This document shows positions 1 to 6,615 of a stretch of 15,471 bases of DNA, one piece after another. Numbering within the stretch: position 1 is the stretch's first letter; the number at the start of each line of letters is the position of its first letter. Position numbers and translations under genes: made by a program. A model generated the notes under the pieces. It was not told the DNA's origin and ran no database searches. It was given only the letters and a program-made list of their open reading frames with translations. Location: the NCBI GenBank assembly GCA_934216145.1, contig CAKQBG010000044.1:1-15471 (forward strand), given 5' to 3'. Source of the stretch: an uncultured Anaeroplasma sp. GTDB taxonomy: Bacteria > Bacillota_I > Bacilli_A > Acholeplasmatales > Anaeroplasmataceae.

Positions 1-80
1 TTTCCAGATTTTAAACTGGTTTGAAACCCCATTTTTGTTTATCGAGGACTGATTATTTCTTCACAGCCCCTTTTTTTAAT
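1..80. other. Non-coding edge, possible insertion-sequence end
   Basis: No gene is visible. The stretch is richer in G and C than its surroundings. On the minus strand, just after the T-rich tail of the GGDEF gene, it reads GGGGCTGTGAAGAAATAAT, which resembles the terminal repeats of some insertion sequences (IS1182-like, from memory). No transposase is in the window, so this is only a suggestion. Confidence 0.25.
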
Positions 81-81
81 T

Positions 82-1038
82 CTAAATAGTTATTCTTCTT
101 TTTCTTTTATAATTCTCTAATTCATGATCTATATTGCCTAATTTAAATAATTGATTTGCTTCATCAGTTCTTATAAATGAAGCACTATTCTTACCACCAT
201 ATTTAGATTTATACATAACATAATCCGCAATCTTAATTGTATCGACTATACTATATTTAGAATCAAATGTATATTCAGCAACTCCAATCGAAAATGAAGG
301 ATGAATACCATAAAAATCAATTGAATTAATTGCAGTTTGTATTTTATTAACAAACTCCTTTGTTCCTTCAAAATCTAAATTAACAGTCAAAAAGACAAAC
401 TCATCTCCACCATATCTATAAAAGATAATATGCTCATTAGAAATAGAAATAAGCTTCTTTCCAATAGTAGTTAATAGTTCATTACCTGCATAGTGAGAAA
501 AATTATCATTGATGTATTTAAAGTTATCTAAATCAAGGAATCCAACAAATCTCTCTTCATTTGAATTTTCAAGATGAAGCTTTAATGCATTCTTATTAAA
601 CAAATATGTTAAAGAATCCTTATAGGAATCAGAATATAATCTTTCTATATCTACCATATCACTATCTGCTAAATACAAATAACATATCATTCTAGTATCC
701 TCACGAATTATTTTAAGAGAATACACTCTAGTATCTAAATCAAGCTTTAGTGGTAAATATACTTGAGATATTTTATTCTTAGAATTAATTTGAGATTGAA
801 CATCTGATAAATATTTAGTTAAACCAATAATTTCAGGTATTTCACTTTTATAATCAATAATTTTTAATAAATCATTGATTGATTTGGAATTTGAAATTCC
901 TACTGACGAAAAATCATTATATAAAAAGGTAACATCATCATCAATATTTTCCGAAATGAAAATTACACCTTCATTTGAAACTAAAAGATTAAAAAGTGTT
1001 TCTTGTGAAATAATATCTAATATTTTATTTGAATCCAT
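82..1038 (-). CDS. GGDEF-domain protein, probable diguanylate cyclase
   Basis: Probably makes the second messenger cyclic di-GMP from two GTP. The 318-residue protein has an N-terminal region (about 1-130) that I do not recognise, possibly PAS-like or GAF-like, and a GGDEF domain at about 138-292. Visible motifs are DSLTYLFNK near 141, FLDLDNFKYINDNF near 167, the catalytic loop RYGGDEF at 208-214, and ADYVMYKSKYGGKN near the end. The usual GHxxGD stretch reads SHYAGN, so the nucleotide site is somewhat diverged although the GGDEF loop is intact. No RxxD inhibitory site lies five residues ahead of GGDEF. No membrane segment or signal peptide is seen, so it is likely cytosolic. The ATG has an AGAGG site eight bases upstream and its own promoter. 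It follows the ABC operon on the same strand but seems independently transcribed. Confidence 0.88.
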   Translation of the reverse strand: MDSNKILDIISQETLFNLLVSNEGVIFISENIDDDVTFLYNDFSSVGISNSKSINDLLKIIDYKSEIPEIIGLTKYLSDVQSQINSKNKISQVYLPLKLDLDTRVYSLKIIREDTRMICYLYLADSDMVDIERLYSDSYKDSLTYLFNKNALKLHLENSNEERFVGFLDLDNFKYINDNFSHYAGNELLTTIGKKLISISNEHIIFYRYGGDEFVFLTVNLDFEGTKEFVNKIQTAINSIDFYGIHPSFSIGVAEYTFDSKYSIVDTIKIADYVMYKSKYGGKNSASFIRTDEANQLFKLGNIDHELENYKRKRRITI

Positions 1039-1059
1039 TATACCAACCTCTATAAGTAT

Positions 1060-1088
1060 ATTATATGAAAAGAGAATTGAATTTTCAA
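1060..1088 (-). promoter_or_regulatory. Promoter of the GGDEF gene
   Basis: On the minus strand, TTGAAA (1083-1088) and a consensus TATAAT (1060-1065) are separated by 17 bp. The -10 box ends 21 bp before the start codon. The promoter lies between the permease stop codon and the GGDEF gene. Confidence 0.7.
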
Positions 1089-1101
1089 GAAAATAAATAA
1101 A

Positions 1102-2013
1102 TTATTTTTCCTTATAGATTTTATTATAGATAGTTCCTAATAAAATAACAGTAATAATTATAATTGATAAAACATAAATATATGAAAACATATTATTAAC
1201 AATATTATTAAATAAATTACAATTAAAGCCAAAGGCAACTTTAATAGATTCTAATAAAATATGATTATCCATTCCCATTAAGGAACTATCCATATTATTA
1301 ACTACGCCAGTTAATAATGTATTTCTAAATAATGCTGCAATATGAGAAGCAGGAAATAAATTACAAATAGTTTGAACTATAGGACTAAACTCACTTAAGG
1401 GAATATACGCTCCAATTATAAATCCTGATGCGGCACTCAATAAGCCTAGAAAAGCGCCAGCTTGACTACTAGTTTTAAAAAATATCATAATAAGCATCAT
1501 AAAAGAACAAGCTGAAATAGTGCCAAGTAATAAAATACCTATTAATTTTAAATAATCAGAAAATACTAAATATGTTTTTGAAATAGAATTACAAATAATT
1601 AAAGTTACTATCATCATTATAATTACTATTATAAATGTTACTAAAATAGATGCTAATAAATATGCAATTATTATTTTAAATCTAGATAAAGGAGATACCT
1701 TTATATCATATGATATCTTATCCTCTTTATCTTTAACAATTGTAGATAAAGAAGAATAGCTTACTGTCATTAATGATGAACCTAATACAGATGCTAGTAA
1801 AATTAAATTACTAAATGTTGAAATATCATTTCTATCAATATAATTAATTCCATCTCCTATAGAATTCTCTAATGAACTAACAAATGTGCCTCTCAAAAAT
1901 AAAACATATAATACAAAAACAATAATAGGAGAAAGAATTGAAAAGAAAACAGCTTGATAATCCTTTATATAAACCAATATATTTCTTTTTACTAAACCTA
2001 TAAAACCTTTCAT
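1102..2013 (-). CDS. ABC-2 type exporter permease
   Basis: Membrane subunit of an ABC exporter, of the DrrB/NatB-like ABC-2 type. The 303-residue protein starts with a short cytosolic segment, then a hydrophobic helix at about 20-42, a large extracytoplasmic loop, and five further hydrophobic stretches. These include SNLILLASVLGSSLMTVSYS, the helix pairs around 115-140 and 155-185, the small-residue-rich FLGLLSAASGFIIGAYIPL, and a C-terminal anchor near 280-298. The amphipathic stretch DKEDKISYDIKVSPLSRFK after the second helix is typical of the coupling region in this family. Its start overlaps the ATPase stop by four bases (ATGA), so the two are translationally coupled and should form one transporter. 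The substrate cannot be read from sequence; family members export drugs, peptides or sodium. Confidence 0.88.
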   Translation of the reverse strand: MKGFIGLVKRNILVYIKDYQAVFFSILSPIIVFVLYVLFLRGTFVSSLENSIGDGINYIDRNDISTFSNLILLASVLGSSLMTVSYSSLSTIVKDKEDKISYDIKVSPLSRFKIIIAYLLASILVTFIIVIIMMIVTLIICNSISKTYLVFSDYLKLIGILLLGTISACSFMMLIMIFFKTSSQAGAFLGLLSAASGFIIGAYIPLSEFSPIVQTICNLFPASHIAALFRNTLLTGVVNNMDSSLMGMDNHILLESIKVAFGFNCNLFNNIVNNMFSYIYVLSIIIITVILLGTIYNKIYKEK

Positions 2014-2906
2014 ACTTCAAGCTCCCTTCCTGTTAAATTTAAAAAGACATCATCCATACTGCCTTTATACACCTCAAAATCATCTATATTATTTTGATAT
2101 ATAAAATTTCTTATCTCTCTATGAGTCATATTAATAATATAATGATCAACCTCATAATGATAATCATATTTATTAATTAATAAATCATATTTATCATCTC
2201 TATTAATATACCAATATAATCTAGTAGATGTATATTTGGTCTTTAAATTAGCAGGAGTGTCATTTTCAATTATTTTTCCATGATCAAGTATAACTACTCT
2301 ATCAGCATCAATTACCTCCTCCATATAATGAGTTGTTAAAAAGATTGTTAAATGATTTTTTCTTCTTAATTCATTAATATAATTCCATACTATTTTTCTA
2401 GATTTAGGATCTAATCCTGTTGTAGGCTCATCTAAAAATAATATTTTAGGATTATTAATTAACGCTCTAGCAATATCAACTCTTCTTCTTTCTCCTCCTG
2501 ATAAGGTTTTATATTTTTGATTCCATATCTCATTAAGCTCTAATGATTTAAAAAATGGTTCTAATCTTTTAATAGCTTCCTTTTTAGATAATCCATACAA
2601 GCTCGCTCTAGATAATAAATTTTCCTTTACAGTTAATACCGGATCTAAACAAGAGCCTTGAAAGCAAATGCCAATAATATCTCTTATTTTATCATCATCA
2701 ATACCAAGCTTATATCCAAAAATATTTACTTCTCCTGAAGTCATTTTTGAAATAGTTGTAAGCATATTAATAGTTGTAGATTTACCAGCTCCATTTTCAC
2801 CCAAAAAAGCAAAAAGCATTCCCTCATCTACATCAAATGTTATAGAATCTACAGCAATTTTATTTTTATAGCACTTCACTAAATTTTTAACCTCTAATGC
2901 CTTCAT
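2010..2906 (-). CDS. ABC exporter ATP-binding protein
   Basis: ATPase subunit that powers the adjacent ABC-2 permease. With the chosen start it has 298 residues. Motifs in order are Walker A GENGAGKST (36-44), Q-loop CFQGS (Q83), signature LSGGERRR (135-142), Walker B LFLDEPTTGLDP (156-167) and the switch His in TTHYMEE (H193). The roughly 90-residue C-terminal extension is usual for the DrrA/NatA-like class. An ATG 18 bp further upstream (2922-2924) would add MIKGDS but has no ribosome site, whereas AAGGGTGA lies just ahead of the ATG at 2904-2906, so I chose the shorter form. The gene is preceded by a terminator and its own likely promoter with LytTR-like repeats. This suggests that the upstream LytTR protein controls it. 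Confidence 0.9.
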   Translation of the reverse strand: MKALEVKNLVKCYKNKIAVDSITFDVDEGMLFAFLGENGAGKSTTINMLTTISKMTSGEVNIFGYKLGIDDDKIRDIIGICFQGSCLDPVLTVKENLLSRASLYGLSKKEAIKRLEPFFKSLELNEIWNQKYKTLSGGERRRVDIARALINNPKILFLDEPTTGLDPKSRKIVWNYINELRRKNHLTIFLTTHYMEEVIDADRVVILDHGKIIENDTPANLKTKYTSTRLYWYINRDDKYDLLINKYDYHYEVDHYIINMTHREIRNFIYQNNIDDFEVYKGSMDDVFLNLTGRELEV

Positions 2907-2924
2907 ACTATCACCCTTAATCAT

Positions 2925-2933
2925 ATAATAGCA
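2925..2933 (-). promoter_or_regulatory. Extended -10 promoter for the ABC transporter
   Basis: The minus strand reads TGCTATTAT, an extended -10 element. It lies just downstream of the terminator T-run and about 18 bp ahead of the chosen ATPase start. The -35 position falls in the T-run and is poor, which fits a promoter that needs an activator. The LytTR-like repeats end about 30 bp upstream of the -10 box. Confidence 0.55.
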
Positions 2934-2940
2934 TTTTTAG

Positions 2941-2975
2941 AAAAAAAATAAATGCAACCTAAGTAAGTTGCATTT
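2941..2975 (-). terminator. Terminator after DUF3021 gene
   Basis: A 9-bp perfect stem (AAATGCAAC with GTTGCATTT, 2950-2958 and 2967-2975) with an 8-nt loop is followed on the minus strand by A and eight T. It would end or attenuate transcription between the DUF3021 gene and the ABC ATPase. One arm and the loop contain a LytTR-like repeat. Confidence 0.8.
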
Positions 2976-2995
2976 AAGAGCAGGTAAGTTGCATT
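2963..2995. repeat. Two 12-bp direct repeats, LytTR-type spacing
   Basis: GTAAGTTGCATT occurs identically at 2963-2974 and 2984-2995, start to start 21 bp. Two 9-bp direct repeats about 21 bp apart, that is two helical turns, is the known arrangement of LytTR-family sites (AgrA, ComE). The core TAAGTTGCA only partly fits the published consensus. Relative to the predicted -10 box the pair covers about -45 to -77, a position suited to activation. The second copy reaches into the DUF3021 stop codon. Confidence 0.55.
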
Positions 2996-3440
2996 AATCA
3001 TCATCCTTATTATTGCTTAAGGCTATATTAATGGTTTCTTCTTCATTTAAATATTTTATTTTAGTAACAATCCAAACAAAAATATAAATAATAGAATAAA
3101 TACCAAAAATCAAAAACGGGTATAAAAAGGTAGTAAAATCAGTCCATCCAAATAAATATGAAGCAAGCATTACTATAGCTCCTAATAGAATATAATGAAT
3201 GATAAGCTTAACGATAAAGGGAACATTCTTTAAGACATTTACATTAAAAATAATTGAACCACATGCAGTTACAATAGAAACTATAATTGAACCAATTAAA
3301 AATAAAACATTTATAGAATAATTATTACCAGTTAAAGTAAATATTCCTCCAATTATACCATTTAGTAAAACAATACCAAAATTAACAAGTAATGCTTGAA
3401 AACAAATCACTTTTAATATTTTTTTTCTTTCCTCCTTCAT
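2994..3440 (-). CDS. DUF3021 family four-helix membrane protein
   Basis: Small integral membrane protein of 148 residues with four hydrophobic segments at about 10-35, 43-68, 75-98 and 104-127, short loops, and an acidic C-terminus ending in DDD. DUF3021 proteins are known companions of LytTR-domain regulators in Bacillota and are thought to modulate them from the membrane, often as an inhibitor. That role is family knowledge and not shown by this sequence. Its start overlaps the LytTR stop codon by four bases (ATGA), so the pair is translationally coupled. The ribosome site GGAGG lies in the end of the LytTR gene. A terminator follows at once, which separates it from the ABC genes. Confidence 0.85.
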   Translation of the reverse strand: MKEERKKILKVICFQALLVNFGIVLLNGIIGGIFTLTGNNYSINVLFLIGSIIVSIVTACGSIIFNVNVLKNVPFIVKLIIHYILLGAIVMLASYLFGWTDFTTFLYPFLIFGIYSIIYIFVWIVTKIKYLNEEETINIALSNNKDDD

Positions 3441-3883
3441 CTTATACCTCCTATATTTATGGCCTTCTTTAAATCTTTAACATACATTCTATTAATAACA
3501 ACAACCTCATCATTTAATAATGTAGCATTCATTCTACCATTTAAGCTTGATTTAACATGCTTAATTTTTTTAACATTGCAAATCATTTGCTTAGAAATAC
3601 GAACAAATGTAATTCTATTAATATATGAAGAAATCTCATATAGCTTAAGCTTAGATTCATATGTTTCAGTTTTAGTAGAAACAAAGGTTTTATTATCAAC
3701 AGATTCAATATAATAAATCTTATTAATATCTATTTGATAGCTAACCCCATTTAATACTCCTAAAATAGTATCTTTTTTATTTTCTAACAAAGCCTTAGCT
3801 TCTAATATTTCATCTGATAGCCTACTAGTATTAATTACAGCAAGCTCATCTTTTTCTTTTACAATATTAATTTTTACACGCAT
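3437..3883 (-). CDS. LytTR-domain transcriptional regulator
   Basis: DNA-binding regulator of 148 residues made of a short N-terminal segment (1-42) and a LytTR domain (about 45-145). It has no receiver domain, so it is not a classical response regulator. The domain shows the family pattern: YQIDINKIYYIESVDNKTFV, then YESKLKLYEISSYI, then FVRISKQMICNVKKIKHV with the conserved Arg and Asn, and a final VINRMYVKDLKKAI. It is the first gene of a LytTR-DUF3021 pair and likely acts on the ABC exporter genes downstream, where direct repeats with LytTR spacing are found. A GGGAG site stands ahead of the ATG. A single 9-of-12 match to the repeat lies upstream of its own promoter (3952-3963), which could mean autoregulation. 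Confidence 0.9.
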   Translation of the reverse strand: MRVKINIVKEKDELAVINTSRLSDEILEAKALLENKKDTILGVLNGVSYQIDINKIYYIESVDNKTFVSTKTETYESKLKLYEISSYINRITFVRISKQMICNVKKIKHVKSSLNGRMNATLLNDEVVVINRMYVKDLKKAINIGGIR

Positions 3884-3910
3884 TGTAATCTCCCATATAG
3901 TATTGATTCT

Positions 3911-3939
3911 ATAATAAGCTTATTTTAATTCTATTTGAA
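3911..3939 (-). promoter_or_regulatory. Predicted promoter of the LytTR-DUF3021 operon
   Basis: On the minus strand TTCAAA (3934-3939) and TATTAT (3911-3916) are 17 bp apart, about 28 bp ahead of the ATG. The -35 box is only a partial match. It overlaps the last codons of the upstream decayed gene. Confidence 0.45.
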
Positions 3940-4144
3940 GCTACTATAGTAGTAAGCTTCATCATTTTCATCACACAAGTATTCATAATCATAATGCTTC
4001 CAAATCCATCAATATTATATTTTTCAGCTACCATTCTCATAATACTAAATTGATGAGGATATTTTAATAATGTATAATCATTAATAGATTCTTTTTCTAA
4101 GCCATTGAATTTTTTTAATTCATTCCTAAATCTTCAAAAATCAA
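3931..4144 (-). pseudogene. Decayed small gene of unknown family
   Basis: No intact reading frame exists here, but coding-like sequence of about 70 residues runs on the minus strand through three frames. A start near 4144 (TTG, or a lost ATG) has GGAG nine bases upstream and gives IFEDLG. After a one-base shift the text continues as NELKKFNGLEKESIND, then YTLLKYPHQFSIMRMVAEKYN and IDGF. After a second shift near 3995 it continues as WKHYDYEYLCDENDEAYYY and ends at a TAG (3931-3933). A near-perfect extended -10 promoter stands upstream. I do not recognise the family. It could also be an intact gene spoiled by sequencing errors, since both breaks are single-base shifts. Confidence 0.5.
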
Positions 4145-4423
4145 TATTACTTTCTCCTATATTCATTTTATTACTATCTTATCAATATTTTCATTATAGC
4201 ATTTTTATAATAAAATTAATTATGAAAAATTATATAAATCATATAATATAGATACTTTAAGCATAAAATTACTTTTCATCTAATTAAAGATGAAATAAAG
4301 ATTTCCTTACTATAATTCTAATAAATATGTTTACCAATAATTTAATTGGTTAATTTAAAAATTATAATATATAGTAATTTTAAAATAATTCAGCTTAAAA
4401 TAAATTTCATTCTTTACTTACGT
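4145..4423. other. AT-rich intergenic stretch with two small hairpins
   Basis: No gene is seen. It holds two inverted repeats: an 8-bp stem (TTTCATCT / AGATGAAA, 4274-4295) and a 6-bp stem (ACCAAT / ATTGGT, 4333-4350). Neither has a clear T-run, so neither is a convincing terminator for the MBL gene upstream. The promoter of the decayed gene is at its low-coordinate end. Confidence 0.4.
4193..4201 (-). promoter_or_regulatory. Extended -10 promoter of the decayed gene
   Basis: The minus strand reads TGCTATAAT, a perfect extended -10 box, about 48 bp ahead of the likely start of the decayed gene. No good -35 box is seen. The preceding bases (AAAAATGCTA) match those at the ABC promoter. Confidence 0.6.
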
Positions 4424-5314
4424 TTAATCTATTTTTGTGACTTCATTAATAAATACTAATCTATTATCTTTAAAATAATTCTTTATTCTTTTATTATTAC
4501 TTAAATATGATAAATAGCTTCTTACAGTAGATAATATTAGCATATATTTATTATATGAAATTCTTAAATTATAATAATCAAATATATGTGATGTACATTC
4601 TGTACAATTATGCTCATCATGTAGATAATCTAATAAAACATTCATTATTTCATACATAGTATTTCTATTAAATTCTACAACAGGCTTAATATTAGTTGTT
4701 TCCTCACTATGTGATGGTACAACCATTTTACCATCTAATGATTCAACAAAATTAAGTGAATCTAAATATCCTTTAACATCATAAATAAGTAATATATGAG
4801 CTCTTTCTACTAAATCAATAGAACCTAATGTGTCCGCAACAAAATACACATCATCCTTAGTCTTAATACCAATCATACCCCAATGATGACCTGGTAGATG
4901 AAACCATTCTATACCATTAGGTATTTCATCTAGCGCGTATATTTCATCATTCATATCTATATGCATAAGCTTACCATCATATTCATCTAATGGATATCCA
5001 CCATATAAAAATCCTATATCAAGCTTAGGGTCTCTAAAAAAACCTCTTTCAACCTTACTTGCTATCATCTTACAATGAGTTTTATTATAAATATATTCCC
5101 AACCACCAGCATGATCTGCATGGCAATGGCTAAATACTAAATGAGTAACCTTCATATTTGCATTCTCTAAGGCTTCATATATTTTTATTCCATCACTAGA
5201 GGTACCACAATCAAATAATAATACCTCATTCTTATCATTTAATACATAAACCCCACAATTTGTCGGTCCATCAATATAATAAGTATTTCCTTTTAAATGA
5301 TGTAACTGATACAT
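4424..5314 (-). CDS. Metallo-beta-lactamase-fold hydrolase
   Basis: Cytosolic metal-dependent hydrolase of 296 residues, most likely with two metals. The ligand set is visible: HCHADH at 63-68 (H63, H65, D67, H68), H143 in LPGHHWG, D161 in FVADTL and H202 in VVPSHSEE. The fold covers about 1-205. The last 90 residues form a separate, probably helical tail with a Cys pair (CTEC) that I cannot assign, perhaps for substrate or dimer contacts. The ATG has AGGT eight bases upstream. It begins eight bases after the DUF1848 stop codon, so the two are surely cotranscribed. Substrate is unknown; glyoxalase II-like, lactonase or phosphodiesterase activities all occur in this fold. No signal peptide is present. 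Confidence 0.85.
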   Translation of the reverse strand: MYQLHHLKGNTYYIDGPTNCGVYVLNDKNEVLLFDCGTSSDGIKIYEALENANMKVTHLVFSHCHADHAGGWEYIYNKTHCKMIASKVERGFFRDPKLDIGFLYGGYPLDEYDGKLMHIDMNDEIYALDEIPNGIEWFHLPGHHWGMIGIKTKDDVYFVADTLGSIDLVERAHILLIYDVKGYLDSLNFVESLDGKMVVPSHSEETTNIKPVVEFNRNTMYEIMNVLLDYLHDEHNCTECTSHIFDYYNLRISYNKYMLILSTVRSYLSYLSNNKRIKNYFKDNRLVFINEVTKID

Positions 5315-5322
5315 AAATATAC

Positions 5323-6210
5323 CTATTTAAACCTTTCTTTAATGATATCATCTTCATTAATATGTCCAATTAATAATGATGATTTAGGATCATGTAATTT
5401 CATGTTATTACAAATATCGTCCTCATTATAATTAGCATAACAATATTTACAATAATGCTTACAAGTGTTATAAACACCTATATCAACCATTTGACAGCAA
5501 TTACAATTATCACTATTTCTAGCCTTCCATTTAGGAAATAGCTTTCCAGTTATTTCATATACCTGTTTTATAGGAACACAGTCATCCTTAATAAATCCAT
5601 ATTTTATTAGATTTTCTTCCTCACAACAGGTAAATATATTAATATTATTATCTCTAGCAATTTTAGAGAAATTAACTCCTATTTCCTTATAATCAAAATC
5701 ATTAAGTTCTTTATAATTTAATTCATTTAAATGCTTATTTACATTTTTATATGAATCTATAAAGGAAATAAGTATTCTATTAACATAACCATTTAATAGG
5801 CTACAAAGCCTTTTAAATGCTTTTATATGATATTCTATATTATATTTATCATTAATAAAAATAGGATCATATCTAATTGTTAGCCTATCTTTGCCAACTA
5901 ATAATGATAGTTCTTTTATTTTTTCAATTAATAAAGACTTATTAATAACATTAGGCTCAATATCTTTATGATAGGGAGTCAATGTAATATGAAATAAAAT
6001 AGGAATATTAATCATTTTTAAATGTGACGTAATAGGAATAGGATTTTTAGTACAAAACACTATTAAATCAACATTATCAAAGCTAATACGACTTATAAGC
6101 TTTGGGTTAAAGGGATTTCTAACATCAATAAAGCCTTCATGATATCTATTCATAAACCATTCAGTATAAAAGGCTACTATATCTGTTCTCCCACTTACAT
6201 TTAATATCAT
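5323..6210 (-). CDS. DUF1848 family protein with C-terminal cysteine cluster
   Basis: Protein of 295 residues that I recognise as DUF1848. The N-terminus VSGRTDIVAFYTEWFMNRY and the stretches VRNPFNPK and VFCTKNPIPI are characteristic of the family, followed by an alternating beta/alpha pattern (HITLTPY, LTIRYDPIF, ILISFID, NIFTCCEE) suggestive of a TIM-type barrel. The C-terminal part carries CNCC at 236-239 and then C250-x3-C254-x2-C257 (CKHYCKYC). That spacing equals the iron-sulfur motif of radical SAM enzymes, here at the C-terminus instead of the N-terminus. Function is not known to me. It forms an operon with the MBL hydrolase. The start follows a GGTGG stretch. The tRNA-Arg gene ends only 31 bp upstream with no terminator between. 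Confidence 0.8.
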   Translation of the reverse strand: MILNVSGRTDIVAFYTEWFMNRYHEGFIDVRNPFNPKLISRISFDNVDLIVFCTKNPIPITSHLKMINIPILFHITLTPYHKDIEPNVINKSLLIEKIKELSLLVGKDRLTIRYDPIFINDKYNIEYHIKAFKRLCSLLNGYVNRILISFIDSYKNVNKHLNELNYKELNDFDYKEIGVNFSKIARDNNINIFTCCEEENLIKYGFIKDDCVPIKQVYEITGKLFPKWKARNSDNCNCCQMVDIGVYNTCKHYCKYCYANYNEDDICNNMKLHDPKSSLLIGHINEDDIIKERFK

Positions 6211-6241
6211 AATGCACCACCATAATTATAAATAACAAAAT

Positions 6242-6318
6242 TGGCGTACATGATGGGACTCGAACCCATGACCTTAACCTTCGGAGGGTTACGCTCTAAT
6301 CCACTAAGCTACATGTAC
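6242..6318 (-). tRNA. tRNA-Arg (anticodon CCG)
   Basis: Cloverleaf on the minus strand, with acceptor GTACATG pairing CATGTAC, discriminator G and encoded CCA. The anticodon stem is TAACC/GGTTA around loop CTCCGAA, giving anticodon CCG for the Arg codon CGG. The T-arm ATGGG-TTCGAGT-CCCAT is complete. It has its own promoter (6361-6389). Confidence 0.95.
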
Positions 6319-6360
6319 AATAATAATAGAATTATTCACTTTGTATATAATACACAATCA

Positions 6361-6389
6361 ATTATAGCATTTAAATATTATTATTTCAT
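6361..6389 (-). promoter_or_regulatory. Promoter of tRNA-Arg, perhaps also of DUF1848-MBL
   Basis: On the minus strand an extended -10 TGCTATAAT (6361-6369) lies 17 bp after a partial -35 ATGAAA (6384-6389), about 40 bp before the tRNA. Because no terminator separates the tRNA from the DUF1848 gene, this promoter may drive both. Confidence 0.6.
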
Positions 6390-6412
6390 CTATTCAATAG
6401 TAATTAAATTAT

Positions 6413-6449
6413 AAAAAAAGCTTGATACTATTTCATTTGTACCAAGCTT
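6413..6449 (-). terminator. Terminator after tRNA-Glu(CUC)
   Basis: An 11-bp stem with one G-T wobble (AAGCTTGGTAC / GTATCAAGCTT on the minus strand) and a 10-nt loop, followed by a seven-T run. It separates gltX/tRNA-Glu from the tRNA-Arg promoter. Confidence 0.88.
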
Positions 6450-6464
6450 ATTAATTCTATTAAA

Positions 6465-6540
6465 TGGTGACCAGTATGGGATTCGAACCCATGAATGTCG
6501 CCTTGAGAGGGCGATGTGTTAACCGTTTCACCAACTGGCC
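6465..6540 (-). tRNA. tRNA-Glu (anticodon CTC)
   Basis: Acceptor GGCCAGT pairs ACTGGTC, with discriminator A and encoded CCA. Anticodon stem TCGCC/GGCGA encloses CTCTCAA, giving CTC for Glu codon GAG. It lies 75 bp downstream of gltX, whose product would charge it, with its own strong promoter. Confidence 0.95.
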
Positions 6541-6572
6541 ATTAATACACGCAATATTACGTTGCGAGTATA

Positions 6573-6601
6573 AGTATATCATAATTAAAAAGCTAAATCA
6601 A
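6573..6601 (-). promoter_or_regulatory. Strong promoter of tRNA-Glu(CUC)
   Basis: TTGATT (6596-6601), 17-bp spacer and TGATATACT extended -10 (hexamer 6573-6578) on the minus strand. It lies between the gltX stop codon and the tRNA. The short leader has a CGCAA/TTGCG hairpin just before the tRNA. Confidence 0.75.
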
Positions 6602-6615
6602 GTAAAAGTTTATAT

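Noticed and set aside
3937..3960. Strong palindrome CTACTATAGTAG with flanking GAAGCT/AGCTTC as an operator
   Set aside because: It falls in the last codons of the decayed gene (repeated Tyr and Ser codons) and can be explained by coding sequence; no second copy was seen.
3931..4166. TGA read as Trp (Mollicutes code) to join the broken gene near 4134
   Set aside because: TGA ends the LytTR and ABC ATPase genes at ATGA overlaps and all Trp codons in intact genes are TGG. The second break is a frameshift, which a code change would not repair.
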